From Dichetophora obliterata (taxonomy: Eukaryota > Arthropoda > Insecta > Diptera > Sciomyzidae), in the NCBI GenBank assembly GCA_963920525.1, contig OY986438.1, positions 48,950,288-49,014,287 on the forward strand: a DNA stretch of 64,000 nucleotides. The letters are read 5' to 3'. The position numbers were made by a program, and so were the translations under genes. The notes beneath the pieces are model-generated. The model saw only the letters and a program-made list of their open reading frames with translations. It had not been told where the DNA came from and made no database searches. Of the stretch, positions 1 to 11,076 are shown in pieces. Each line of letters begins with the position of its first letter. Position 1 is the first letter of the stretch.

Positions 1-1124
1 CTCGTACGGAGTAGTGGAGCTGCTAAGTGCTCAGGTAGTTGAACGAGCGCTTGTTTGGTTCCTCCAAACGATGTTCTAAAATTTAATATTTTGAACGTTG
101 TGGGTTCTTCTACTTTTGTTGCCTTCATAAGAGCATTAACAAGTTCATCTTTATCTGTTGACTCATCCATGTCTCTGATATCAAGAATATGATTTTTGGT
201 AACCGCTCTAATCATGACATCTTCACCAAGCGTGTTACCTATAGCGTTTCTGAGCTTTTCGGCTTGGCCTTCGCCTTTTTTTAGTTGAACGAGTAAGTCT
301 CCAGCTTTTGTCCTTCTGATACCACTTATCTCCACACCGATATCAGTGGGATTTACTTGTTGCTTCATCTTTTTTATAACATCTGCGTATGACTCAGACG
401 TGTTGGATTTAATTGTTATTGCCTCTCCTTGGATTCGCATTTCACGGCGTTTGTTACTTTGATTATCTTTTTTCTTCCTTGCTTTTCGGTGGCTCACTAG
501 CTCCCAATCATTTGCCACAGCCGGAGTCTCTGGAATATTTATTTCAGCCTGGGTCTGCAGTGCTTTGACTGTTGCAGGTGTTTTCGGCACTTTTCGTTTC
601 CTCTCTTGGGCAGGAGAAATAGGGTCAACTTGAGTGGCTTTAGATAGCACTTGCTTACGCTCGTCGCATGACAAAACTGGGTTACTACCTATCGCTTCCC
701 TGTACTCTTTTAGTTGCTGGTACAGTGCGAAAGCACAGTTAAGATTATCGCGTAACGTCTTGTGTATGTTCTTTGCGCCGGAGACAATGCCATTTGCTGC
801 GCTAAGTTTATTGCCTAACTCAATAAACGCTTTTTCTTCTGAAATTCTGAGCTGACTTTGATGTCTTTTTTCGCCTTCTAAGCTATCTGCTTTACGAGTA
901 TTCACAGGTGTGCTCGTGTAATCTCTTATGGTACACACATTTTTACCAGGTGGTTTTTCTGACCCCTTTGCTTGCGGTGATCTTACTATCACCGAGCTTT
1001 TCACAAAGGGATTTTTTAAGACATTTTCATCACCGTTCCTCGTGTACAAGTCTTCATCTCCGTTTTCCTTGTTGTAGGTTAGTTTTGTTTTTTCTTGTTG
1101 TTGTTTGTTGTTGTAACTCTCCAT
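1..1124 (-). CDS. ORF1 (Gag-like) of an R1-clade non-LTR retrotransposon, 3' truncated by window edge
   Basis: Reading the minus strand from the ATG at 1124-1122 gives 374 codons with no stop, still open at base 1. The protein is lysine/arginine rich, with basic clusters near residues 175-180 and 213-229. It then carries SYADVIKKMK (about 245-254), IRRTKAGDLLVQL (about 269-281) and LDIRDMD (about 314-320). That order (basic linker, 'R.TKAGD.L.QL', 'L.IRD.D') is typical of ORF1 in R1/TRAS/Waldo-type elements. In those, CCHC knuckles follow, here beyond the window edge, and the protein binds element RNA and guides target choice. An upstream ATG at about 1188 is in a frame that stops after about 20 codons, so the 1124 start is preferred. 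The absence of frameshifts suggests a young copy. Exact clade is inferred. Confidence 0.72.
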   Translation of the reverse strand, partial: MESYNNKQQQEKTKLTYNKENGDEDLYTRNGDENVLKNPFVKSSVIVRSPQAKGSEKPPGKNVCTIRDYTSTPVNTRKADSLEGEKRHQSQLRISEEKAFIELGNKLSAANGIVSGAKNIHKTLRDNLNCAFALYQQLKEYREAIGSNPVLSCDERKQVLSKATQVDPISPAQERKRKVPKTPATVKALQTQAEINIPETPAVANDWELVSHRKARKKKDNQSNKRREMRIQGEAITIKSNTSESYADVIKKMKQQVNPTDIGVEISGIRRTKAGDLLVQLKKGEGQAEKLRNAIGNTLGEDVMIRAVTKNHILDIRDMDESTDKDELVNALMKATKVEEPTTFKILNFRTSFGGTKQALVQLPEHLAAPLLRT

Positions 1125-1750
1125 TTCAATTGGGTCTCAACTCGAAGCCGCTATCGCCGTTTGAAGTGTAGTTACGTTTTGATCCCATGGTTATCTATGC
1201 AAGCAGGGAGGCCATGCGAGGGTTGACATAAGATCCTTATGGGGTATTATGCCAGTGCCGAATCCGTACTAATCAGGAAATATCCATCTGAACCTACACC
1301 ACCAACTCAATGGTGACAAACATTGAACGTACTCCGAGACTCGCTACGTTTTAACGAGACGGAGGGCAACTGTGACATTAACCTATAAGCCATTTCGTTG
1401 GAATTTCACTTCCACTTACTGAGGTCATAGACTGCCACAGTTGTCAGCCCAGGGTGCTTCAAATCCAAAAACAGTATCCAGCAATGCCATAATTAGAACC
1501 GTACTGGGCTTGATCCTAATGCCTTTCGGCGGGTATTGACTAGGGAAACCACAGAGACGTCACTCTCCTAATTACACTTCTCTCGAAGGTACCCTTGTGG
1601 TTGGATACCTAGTTAAGGGCGGTATCCACTCGCCCTGTCACAGGACTTCTTTGGGCACATGCACCACTTTAGTACGCCCTCCATACCTGCCACAACTAGG
1701 GTCCGCGGGGTCGTTACTCCCGTTATCCTATTCTGAGGATACCCTTGCGG
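1..1750 (-). mobile_element. R1-clade non-LTR retrotransposon, 5' part
   Basis: Contains ORF1 (1-1124) and a 5' UTR of about 626 bp (1125-1750). The UTR has more GC and higher complexity than the surrounding DNA and stops abruptly at the pentamer repeat. The 5' junction lies at 1749-1751 (minus-strand start TCCGCAAGGGTATCC). ORF2 (endonuclease/RT) would lie to the left of base 1. A full 5' UTR directly on a simple repeat resembles site-directed insertion in R1-clade relatives such as Waldo, Mino, SART and TRAS; that this element is targeted is inference from one junction. Confidence 0.65.
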
Positions 1751-2795
1751 ATAGTATAGTATAGTATAGTATAGTATGTATAGTATAGTATAGTATAGTA
1801 TAGTATAGTATAGTATAGTATAGTATAGTATAGTTTAGTATAGTATAGTATAGTATAGTATTAGTATAGTATAGTATAGTATTAGTATAGTATAGTATAG
1901 TATAGTATAGTATAGTATAGTATAGTATAGTATAGTATAGTATAGTATAGTATAGTATAGTATAGTATAGTATAGTATAGTATAGTATAGTATAGTATAG
2001 TATAGTATAGTATAGTATAGTATAGTATAGTATAGTATAGTATGTATAGTATAGTAATAGTACTAGTATAGTATAGTATAGTATAGTATAGTATAGTATG
2101 TATAGTATAGTATAGTATAGTATAGTATCAGTATAGTACTAGTCTAGTATCGCTATAGCTATTAGTATAGTATAGTATGTATAGTATAGTATAGTATAGT
2201 ATAGTATAGTATAGTATAGTATGTATAGTATAGTATAGTATAGCTATAGTATAGTATAGTATAGTATAGTTATAGTACTAGCTACTCGTATCGTATCACG
2301 TATAGTATAGTATAGTATAGTACTAGTCTCGTACCTAGCTCTACAGCTACTCGTATAGTATACGACTCTAGCTATAGCTACTAGTATAGCTAAAGTATAT
2401 TAGATATAGTATCAGTCTAGCTATAGTATAGCTACTAGTACTCTACGTATAGTATAGCTATAGTCTACGTACTAGTACTAGTCACTAGTCACTAGCACTA
2501 GCTCTACAGCTACTAGCTACTAGTACTCGTATAGCTACTAGCTACTAGTACCTAGCTACTATCGTACTAGTACTCAGTAAGACTATAGTACTAGTATACG
2601 TATAGTATAGTATCAGTACTAGTATAGTCTAGTACTACGTACTAGTACTAGCTACTAGCTACTCGTACTAGCTACTACACGTACTCGTACAGTCATAGTA
2701 CTAGTATACGTACTAGTATAGTACTAGTATAGGATAGTATAGTCTACAGTATAGTCTACTATAGACCTCTAGTATGACTACGACTAGTCAGACCA
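1751..2795. repeat. (TATAG)n pentanucleotide array, pure on the left and degenerate on the right
   Basis: From 1751 to about 2250 it is almost pure TAGTA/TATAG with occasional one- or two-base slips. From about 2250 to 2795 it becomes a mixture of TACTAG, CTAGC, CTCGTA and GTATAG steps that are still built nearly entirely from TA, TAG, CTA and TAC units. The degenerate half is rich in short palindromes such as TACTAGTA. Unique sequence resumes at about 2796. Its true length and the noisy half could be affected by sequencing or assembly. Confidence 0.9.
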
Positions 2796-3624
2796 TGATT
2801 CAATTTTTATAGGTTGTCCCATACCGTCTTGACAACATCCGTAAATATGTAAACAAAATATCTTCTCTTTCAACATAAAAATGACAACCAGGGTTTTTGT
2901 GGTCTTCTATGAAAAAAGTTGTATTTCAGTGTTTTGTTGTGCATTTTTTTTAAACAAAGTAGTTATTCTATATTTTGCTAGTTAGCAGAGAAAAAAAGTA
3001 GTATGCATTGCGTTTATAATTATTAGTGCTTTGATAAGTATTATTGAAAATTGTTTTCAAATTTTGTTGCGAGCCGTTTTTTTTTCAATAAACATATAAG
3101 TTGCGACTGTTAAGTTGTAATTGTTAAAAAAATAAGGCCTTCAACGTGTGGCATTTGCAAAACAGTTTATTCTGAAGATAAAATTTGAAAATATAATGTG
3201 CCCCTGGAACCAATAATGCCAAAGAGTTGTTCAAGAAACCAAAATAGTTATATAAATATTAAAAATGAAACAAAAAAAAAATCGAAATAAATCCACTGAC
3301 ATTGTTGAGGTGTTGAATCCACTGACTCACTATTATAAAGTAAGCTCTCTGTGCTCTGAACTATAGAACTCACAAGAAAATATATTCTAAGTAGGAATAA
3401 ATCGAAGTAATTTCTTATAAAATAAATTAAAAAAATTGTATTTCAACTTCTTTTTTCCAACTTTTTTTTCACCCTCAATGGTGAATTTCTCAAAATTTGA
3501 ATTTGTTTTATAAACAAAAAATCCGTCCAAATTGTTGAGGCTCCAACTCACTACCAACATAAATCAATCGCTTTACGCTATGAGCTACAGAACTCACACC
3601 AAAACATGTTATAAATGAGATTAT
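2796..3624. other. Noncoding AT-rich DNA with a diverged 70-bp direct repeat
   Basis: No convincing frame. Two diverged copies of a segment beginning ATTGTTGAGG and ending GAACTCAC occur at 3301-3373 and 3531-3597. Both are followed by a similar A-rich flank, which suggests an old tandem or dispersed duplication. Confidence 0.5.
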
Positions 3625-3826
3625 TATCAGCCCTTTCGAGAATAAATTTGCATGCAAAATCGAAAAAGGGAGTTTCTATTTTTAAGCATAGCTTAAGAGC
3701 ATTTTGAAGATTTTTCATGAACAAATTTGCAATAAAAATTTTCAAAATTTTTTGTGAGCTCTTTCTTAAAAGTCAAAACTGCCTTTTTCGATTCCGCGTG
3801 AAAAATTATTCCCGATAGAGCAGATA
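3625..3826. mobile_element. Foldback (MITE-like) element, about 200 bp
   Basis: The two halves are reverse complements over most of their length. The left arm contains AAATCGAAAAAGGGAGTTT (from about 3657), mirrored by AACTGCCTTTTTCGATT (about 3778-3794). Outer ends are TATCAG and CAGATA-like. No ORF and no clear target duplication. A non-autonomous DNA transposon is the simplest reading. Confidence 0.6.
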
Positions 3827-4575
3827 AATTCACTTCCGTTGTGAATTTTTGAAATTTAAAAATGTAAATGAGCTTTTCAGTAATTTTGTTTGATTCTTTA
3901 TATGTGTAGTGAAGCTAATAAAAACGTTATAATTAATACGATAGTAAAATCATTCGACAGGTTCTTGTACTAGTTACCATTTTATAATTAGAATAAATTA
4001 ATGAATTTTTTTAATTGCTTAAATCGTTCGATAGTCCTATGCACTAGTACTATCTTTTTAAAGTAAATAAATAAACGAACTATTGATAATTCTTCGATTG
4101 TTGAAATTATTTGATAGTAAACTATCAAAAGTGAAAATCATTTGATAGTGTCGCTGATTTTCAAAATATAAAAGAATTTTCAAATATTTTCAATATTTTC
4201 AAAGAATATAATATTAAGCTGCTACATACATAATCTAACTTTTATAAACAAAATGCTACGATAAGATTAGTTATTCATCTATATTAATAAGCATGTTTTC
4301 AATGAAATTTACCTCTAAACTGACTTTTCTTTTACTAATTCTAACTTCAAAGCTTAAAAAATTCTACAAATAAAATTAGTTAACTTTTTGTGTTATATGT
4401 ACTGAATACATTTCTTCTATTATTTCAATATTGATTTACACAACAAAATATTGAAATTAACTTTTTAAAAACTCACTTAAATTTTCTATCAAAACAAACA
4501 AGTAGTACAGAACGTAGTAGAAAAAGCAGCAGTGAAATGTATTCTTGGTTATTTAGTACTGCGAAAAAGTATTTG
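3827..4575. other. Noncoding AT-rich DNA
   Basis: No ORF or RNA gene recognised. A loose recurrence of TTCGATAG/TTTGATAG with flanking ACTATC occurs between about 3950 and 4150, possibly an old decayed repeat. Confidence 0.4.
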
Positions 4576-4954
4576 GGTGTTCACACGGCTGTCAAATGAT
4601 TGAATCAATCAAAATTTATTGTTGCTTTCCTATGTTAAAAAAATTAACTCTCTGCGAGAGCGAAAATGAACTTCAAACTCTTTTTCGAATCAGTCAAAAT
4701 TTTGATTGAGCTCCAGACCTGTATCAATCAGTCAAAGGGTTGCATTTTTTTACTTATCTGTTGTTTAGTAGCCTTATTTCTAAAAAAGTACTTATTTGAA
4801 CACAAAAGCAGTTTTTTAAGAGAAAAAAGGAAGATTAGACAGTAAATTATGCAAAAAAGTAGGCAGAAGAGTAACAAATGCTTGCATCGGTACTTCAATC
4901 AAGAGAGTAAAAAATCGCGATATACTTCAATCATTTGACAGACGTGTGAACACC
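4576..4954. mobile_element. MITE with 28-bp terminal inverted repeats
   Basis: The left end starts GGTGTTCACACG and the right end is CGTGTGAACACC. The inverted match runs 28 bp (4576-4603 against 4927-4954) with one mismatch. The inside repeats TCAATCAGTCAAA-type sequence and has no ORF. Flanks (AGTATTTG left, TCTTATAC right) give no obvious target duplication, so the superfamily is open. Confidence 0.75.
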
Positions 4955-7813
4955 TCTTATACTATTCCTGCAACTGATTAGTTTGATGTCATTACAAAAT
5001 GACTCTTTTGCTCTCCTCCTCCCTTTTACGGGTGTATATCTTCAATCTTGAGCGTAAACGTCAAATGAATGGATAACCTAGAGTAATTGAATCATGAGTC
5101 AGTCTTAAATGAAGAATTTAAAATTTTTAAAGTGCGATATGTTATGTACATCATTTATGTTACTAAATTTTTATTATTTTAATAATAATGCCATATTTTA
5201 TATTCAAATTTGTTTTGGTTTTTTTCTTTCTGAAAGAAAGAGAGAGTACGGTGTGGCTATTTTTAAGGCGTTGTCATTGTTAATGTGGCTCTCTTTGGCA
5301 TTACTCGTGCCCACCCCTGTAATATAAGATCAATACAAATAAATGTTACTCATACGTGCCGATGTCCAGCAGTTTCTCTGAACACATTAAAAGCTGGTAT
5401 GTTCTCATTTGAAAATTAAAATTGCAAAATGACAAAAAAAATTATGTATCAAATATTAAACTAAATTAACACACATAATTCATTAAAAGATCGGTTTGGT
5501 TGATTTTGCAGCGTGGCTACACGAACAACACTCAAATTCACCAACATTTTTTAAGTATCATAAAAATAAAACATTATTCTCAATGCTTTTTGACTAAAAA
5601 AACCCCTCTGACTTAAGAATTAAAAATAAACACACACAAAAATACCAAATTACAGCGATAAACAAAAACATTGTTGTTGACATGTTTTTCCCATTGTTGC
5701 TGTCGTTCGTTGACATGATGCGGCAGCAGCAACTGCCGCTGACAACGAAGGAAGCACATGTGCAATGCTCAGAAGAGAGCAAGTAAGAAAGCTCACGTGC
5801 TTGGCGAGCTTTTAATGCTGCAAACACAAATTAGCTTCGGAAAGCGTGTCCGAAAAAGCTTTTCCTTCGGAGCAGAGCAGTTGGGGAAAAAGTACCGTTT
5901 CTGTGTGCAGACTGCATGAACGGCAAAGTGCTGCCTTTTAACTGTTCAGTTCGTTACGGGTTTGCAATTCAAAAACAACGAAAACGGGTAAAATTGGCGA
6001 AAATCATCAGCTGAAGTAATAGAAAAATTAAGTGTTGAATAATGAAATAGAAACTCTGAGTTGGGAAAGAAAGAAAAAAAAAATCCACAAAAGTAATAGA
6101 TAAGCATAAATAATATTTAAAAAGAGAAACATTAGAATTTTATAAGGATAAATGAGAAAATTTTTAAAAGCTAAATTTGGCAGGATAAAGCAAAAGTGAT
6201 GTGAAAAATGTGCTGCCTAATTATGTAAAAGTGTTAAAGTGTAATATAAGGAAGTATTTGACTACAAAGTGCTAATTTGGGGGAAATAAATAGTAGTAGA
6301 ACTATTTGAAATGAATAACGTTAAGTAAAGAAGACAGTTTTAATATTTTAAAATATCCAAATATTATAAAATTTAAATATATCCTTACAAATATGTGTGT
6401 GCATATAGTATATGCAATTTTTTTGACGTGTGCTAAGAAATTAAAAAAAATGCAAGAATTATTCTTAGTGAGACATAACTATTTTAATTAACTCTTGCCA
6501 TTACTGCAGCAAGTTAAGGTCAACATTATTTGGCTAGTACTGGTTTTTTTACCTGCCTCAATTAAAAAAAAAAAACATAAATAAAAAAAAACATGAAAAT
6601 ATTTAAAAAATAATAATACGTGTTCACCTTCCCTTCAAGGCTCGCCAGCAGTAGCGCGACCCATTTTTACTAAAATTACAAGCTACACGCAAATATTGCA
6701 TGAGCACAGCACAGCACAGGTTACAACAACATCAACAACTTAAATAAAATATACAAAAAGCAACAAAAACAAATATATAAAGTCCCCCAGACATGCCAAT
6801 GCATGAGTTTTCCTTTACACTATACTATACTATATTATACGAGTACTACACAATTCTATACTATGTATATGCAAAGCTCAAAAATGTTCTTCTTGTCAAC
6901 TTCAAGCACCTTGTTTTTCTTTAGTTTTGCCATAGTTTTTCTTTAGTTTTTCGCATTTTTTTATTCCCCAAAATTTTCTGTTGCGTTGTTTTGTATTGTG
7001 TTGTGTTTTTCTTGCTGCTAATTTTGCTTCAATGTTAAGGGTAAGAAATGCAAAATCGAAACAAGTGAAAGACTTGCAGCCAAAACAACACCAGTAAAAA
7101 AAAAAAAAAAAAACAAAAACAACAGCCAAAAGAAAAATGCCAAATTTTTCTGCAACCGATTCGCCACACGACATGGCATGAAAATCAATCTTCTGTGACA
7201 CCTCCCCATCTCTCGCTTGAACCCCATTCCTCCGCGAACACCTTTGAGTCAAGTGAAGCCCACTTAAATTTTGCCGCAGCGCAAATATTTAGACCACAAA
7301 TATTTTTCAAGTGTAGGCTAAGATTATGTTTGTAGTGTGTGACAGTGGGGAGAGGCATAGAAATAGGCTGAAGTGCGTGATGGTCGCAGCGGGGTGCTCT
7401 CTTGTTTATATTTTAATTATTTATTTTATAATGAAAATAATTTTCATTTATGCTGCGGTAGTGTGCTCGCTGATGAGCTTAATGTGGCAGGCAACATTGT
7501 TGCATTCGTTGCATTGAAAGTGTGTGCTTGTGTTGGTAAGCCTGTAAATTTATTTTTAAAATTACACAAAGGACCTCATTAAGACATAATTGGTTATTAT
7601 TTTTTTGCTTTGCTTTTTTTTGTATTTTTATTTTGTGCATTTAGTCACATTTATTCAGAATATTTTGATTTGTGTTAATTCTGACTCATACAATAAATAG
7701 TTTTACGTAAAGCGCTAACATGGCATTCCGTCGCACGTGGTTCTGAACTAGAACAAAGGCGATCATACTTAGTAAAAATCTATATGCTGAACTGAAGTTT
7801 GGGTAATTCATTA
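4955..7813. other. Noncoding region, no supported gene
   Basis: Low-complexity A/T runs dominate. Short frames here (5109-5327, the minus-strand frames at 5594-5827 and 6902-7252, and 7326-7582) show no domain or conserved motif. The stretch 5830-6000 is less AT-rich and unlike its surroundings. A short (TATAC)-like run sits at 6822-6862. Confidence 0.4.
5946..5951 (+). promoter_or_regulatory. Possible insect initiator (TCAGTT)
   Basis: TCAGTT matches the fly Inr consensus and lies in the only compositionally distinct stretch of the area. A-rich, leader-like sequence follows. No TATA box and no good DPE at +28 to +32 were seen, so this is only a candidate. Confidence 0.15.
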
Positions 7814-8016
7814 TGCTTGGTTTTCACTATGTCATTTTCAGTGGTCAGCTGTTGTCAACCAAATTGTAAATAGGAACTTTGGCAATCTTGGAAAATTAAA
7901 AACAAATAAATTATTAAATGGAGCTATGCAGAAAATGTTCTAGAGTTTTACTAAGGTGATATTTCAAGTGATAAACTTTTGTGTCATCATAAAAATGACA
8001 TAGTGAAAACCAAACA
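7814..8016. mobile_element. Short MITE with 22-25 bp terminal inverted repeats
   Basis: TTGGTTTTCACTATGTCATT at 7817-7836 is matched in reverse complement by AATGACATAGTGAAAACCAA at 7994-8013. The match extends a few bases inward and outward. No ORF; no target duplication established. Confidence 0.7.
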
Positions 8017-8133
8017 TTGGCACAAATAATACTGATTTTTAGAAAGTTGAGTTTATAATTTAACTTTTCGCTAAATAACTTCTCAAGCAGTGTATGTTAA
8101 GAGTCGATGAAAATAACAAATCAAATTTGAACA

Positions 8134-8521
8134 GTGGCATAGCTAGGATTTGCCAAGAGGGAGGGAGAAATAAACAAAATTTAAAATTATGTTTAAAAAT
8201 TATACATATTTTATTTAAGCGCTTTTAATGCTATTGCGAACTATTGCTTATAATTCTAGACGAACAGAAAAAAGTGGATGATACTTTTTTATGAAATTAA
8301 TTAATATTGCTTTAAAACACTAAATCAAGCCACCTTGACTTTTCCTTGAGTACCTTATCGTTCCTTGAGTACCTCATCGTTAGTTATGGGCATATCTTAA
8401 AAAACAATAATAATAGTTTTTTTTACTTCAACCCTTTATAAAATAAATTCAAATTCAAAACTATCCTTGTCTTGTTGAAATTCTCAACTAGGTATTTATT
8501 CGCCTATATTTAAAATAACAA
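8134..8521 (+). mobile_element. hAT-like terminus and adjacent noncoding DNA
   Basis: CAGTGGCATAGCTAGGATTT starts at about 8134, followed by a G-rich run. This is the common look of hAT-superfamily ends (CAGTGGCGTAGC...). No matching opposite end was found nearby, so it is probably a truncated relic. The rest of the interval is featureless AT-rich DNA. Confidence 0.3.
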
Positions 8522-9059
8522 CACTGTAGGGACGTCAAAAAGACACAAAAACGCCGAGACACACCAACTTAATTTTTGGTCGTAAAATACGGTGGAATTC
8601 TCAGTTTTTTCAAGTTAGGTCAAATTCTCGAGATGTTCGCGATTGATATTTCGTTACTTTTAAGCCCTTGCTTAAGCTATTAAATTCATTTATATGTAGA
8701 AAGAGACATCGAAATCTAATGAAATTTGGTATAAACGTTCATATTAACTCAAGGATTAGACCTATTGATTTTTTTGGCATACGCCCAAAAATATGCTCAC
8801 CTCACAATAGTGAAAACTCAATAATACGTCTTACATATACAATATAAATATAAAATTTGTTATGTGTGTATGGAGCATCAATATCCATGAAGCAATTTCC
8901 TATGAAAAGTCCATAGTCCAACGCTCAAAAAAAAGCGTAACCTGAAATTATTGTTAAAGCTATTAAATACATTTTTCTTTGTTGAGAACTTCATCGGAAC
9001 TTAAACACCATGGTGAAACAAAATAGGTGGGCTTATTAGCTGATATTATTATTATATCA

Positions 9060-9378
9060 TCCCTCTAGGAAATGGAAACATTCCCGGATATAAACAGGAA
9101 ATATTTCATTGAATGTATAAAGCATTCCCTTCCGTTGGACACTCCATTTTTTTTTAAAATAGCATGTCATTCAAGGGAAGCATTCCTCTCTGCTGTGTTA
9201 AAAATGCATGTAGAAGCATTCTTCTCCACTGTCTTAAAAAGGGAATTAGAAGCAGTCCTCTCCCCTGTTCCAAGAATTAATGTGGAAACATTCCTCTCCC
9301 TTGTTATGAAAATGCCCGGCAAGGATTCCAACCCGGGACCCCTGAGCGACAGTTAAGCGCACTGCCACTAGACTATCG
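9060..9378 (-). mobile_element. tRNA-derived SINE-like segment with ~46-bp internal tandem repeats
   Basis: The minus strand of 9312-9378 has an A-box-like TAGTCTAGTGG (9375-9365) and a B-box-like GGGTTGGAATCC (9334-9323) at tRNA-like spacing. It ends GCCGGGCAT. Downstream on the same strand (about 9310 to 9170) come three or four diverged repeats of about 46 bp carrying GAGAGGAATG(T/C)TTCC. No intact acceptor stem is seen, so this is not a functional tRNA. A related head lies at 41375-41445. Confidence 0.5.
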
Positions 9379-9390
9379 AATTCTATAATA

Positions 9391-9775
9391 AGCGGCTGGG
9401 AAACAATGATATTAATATTTTCTGTACTTAACAATCAGTACAATTTTCCACATGCATTTTTAAAGAAGCGGTTTGGAAACAACATAAATACAAAACTACC
9501 CTTAAGCTTCCGAAAGATACGGTGGGGAATGTTTCTTTATCACTTTCAGATAAAAGCCTTCCGATTTTTCCTGAGAAGAAGCGGCTGGGAAACAATAATA
9601 TTTATATTTTCTGTTGTTATTGCTTGACAGTAAGTAAAAGTTTCCAGATGCATTCTTAAAGAAGCGGTTTAGAAACAACATAATTACAAAACTACCCCTA
9701 AGCATTCGAATTATACGAAGTGGAATGTTTCCTTATTACTTTTAGATGCAAGCTTTCCAATTTTTCCTGGAGGGA
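9391..9775. repeat. Two direct repeats of about 190 bp
   Basis: AAGCGGCTGGGAAACAAT begins units at about 9391 and 9580. Each then has ATTTTCTGT, AAAGAAGCGGTTT and ACAAAACTACCC in the same order. They lie in the 5' part of the CACTG-type transposon and have no frame. They could be internal subterminal duplications or a separate insertion. Confidence 0.55.
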
Positions 9776-9867
9776 TACTTGTCAAACTAAAATACTGCTT
9801 CAGTTGGAAGCAGTATAAATAAAACTGTTAAAAATAATTTCATTCAAACATTAGCAATATTTTTAAA

Positions 9868-11076
9868 AATGAACGACGAAGAACGCAAAGCCCATCGCGA
9901 AAAATTAAATCAAATTTGTTTTGTGTGTGGTAAATAAACACCTGTAAAACACAGACGGCGTTTGGTCCAAGGTGCACTGAAAGCCTACGATTACTATTTT
10001 TTGATGACAAAGGCTGAGGATTTAGAAAATGTAGATTTTGCACCTCAATTCACATGTATTACATGTTATAGCGCTTTGAGCAAGTGGTGGAAAAAGCAGA
10101 GATATTCGATGCCATTTGCAATCCCATGGTTTGGACTGATCCTGGTGAACATGACCAGGATAATTACTATGCGCGTTTCAATAATACATATGGTCTTAAT
10201 CGAAAAAACAAGTTATTTCTTGGTAATAACCAGAAGTCTTAAAGTTGGTATGAAAGAATATTACGATACAATGAAATTAATTTTGAACCGTATTAACTAT
10301 GACGAATATAACTGGCGTGTGAATTGCGATTTTAAGGTTCTATCAATGTTATCCAGAATGCAATCCGGATACACAAAGAACTGTTGCATTTTTTGCAAAT
10401 GGGACAACCCTGCAAAATGCAACCATTACCAAAAACGTGATTGGCCACAACGCAATACACAAGTGGTTGGCCAATTTAATGCCATTAACCCACCATTAAT
10501 CCCACTTGATAAAAAATGTTGCCGGATCTTCACTTCAAACTGGGCATTATGAAGAATTTCATTAAACAATTGGTACGCATCAATGGTACGCATCAAATTT
10601 CCAAAACTTATCATTGACGAAAATTCGAGAAGGTAGTTTGTGTTATAAAAAAATTTCACTTCAGTTCATATAAATATCCCACAACTCATTTTAAAGGCGT
10701 ACTTTATGGTCCGAATATTCGGAAGTTTCTGAAAGATGCGAATTTTAAAGAGGTACTTGAGGAAAATTCACTGAATGCATGGGACTCAATTCGTGTTGTA
10801 ATTGAAAATGTGCTATGCAAAAATCGGTCTCTAAATAATAAAGTTTTATTTGAGAACATGATGCATGCATTTGAGAAATTAGACAAACATATCTCGTTGA
10901 AAATACATATTTTTCATGCCAATTTCGATTTTTATAAGAAGCAGTTGTCAACAGAATCAGATGAAGCTGGTGAACGATTTCATCAAACTAACATAACCTT
11001 TGAAGACCGGTTTTCTGTAAAAAGATTTGATTCGATGCTTGCCGATTTCTGCTGGTCAATCGCCACACAAGAATAA
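9868..11076 (+). pseudogene. Decayed transposase-like protein of a widespread uncharacterised arthropod family
   Basis: Starts MNDEERKAHREKLNQI, then CFVCGK and an in-frame stop. Across several frame changes it shows CITCYSALSKWWKK, MPFAIP, WTDPGEHDQ, MKLILNRINYDEYNW, GYTKNCCIFCKWD, and near the end SLKIHIFHANFDF, SDEAGERFHQ and MLADFCW. These motifs in this order match a protein family very common in arthropod genomes, usually annotated as uncharacterised. Expected features are N-terminal cysteine pairs, the 'MPFAIP' block, the 'CxxCxWD' block and the 'GERFHQ' block. Being centred between long inverted termini supports a transposon origin. At least two frameshifts and two stops make it nonfunctional. 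The longest frames are 9962-10552 and 10810-11076. Confidence 0.6.

Noticed and set aside
634..1171. Plus-strand frames over the R1-like ORF1 region
   Set aside because: Shadows of the uninterrupted minus-strand ORF1.
6902..7252. Two minus-strand frames with poly-F/V runs
   Set aside because: Produced by an A-run (7096-7112); overlapping frames and low complexity.
9312..9378. Functional tRNA gene
   Set aside because: A and B boxes are present but no acceptor stem pairs and no proper anticodon arm can be drawn.
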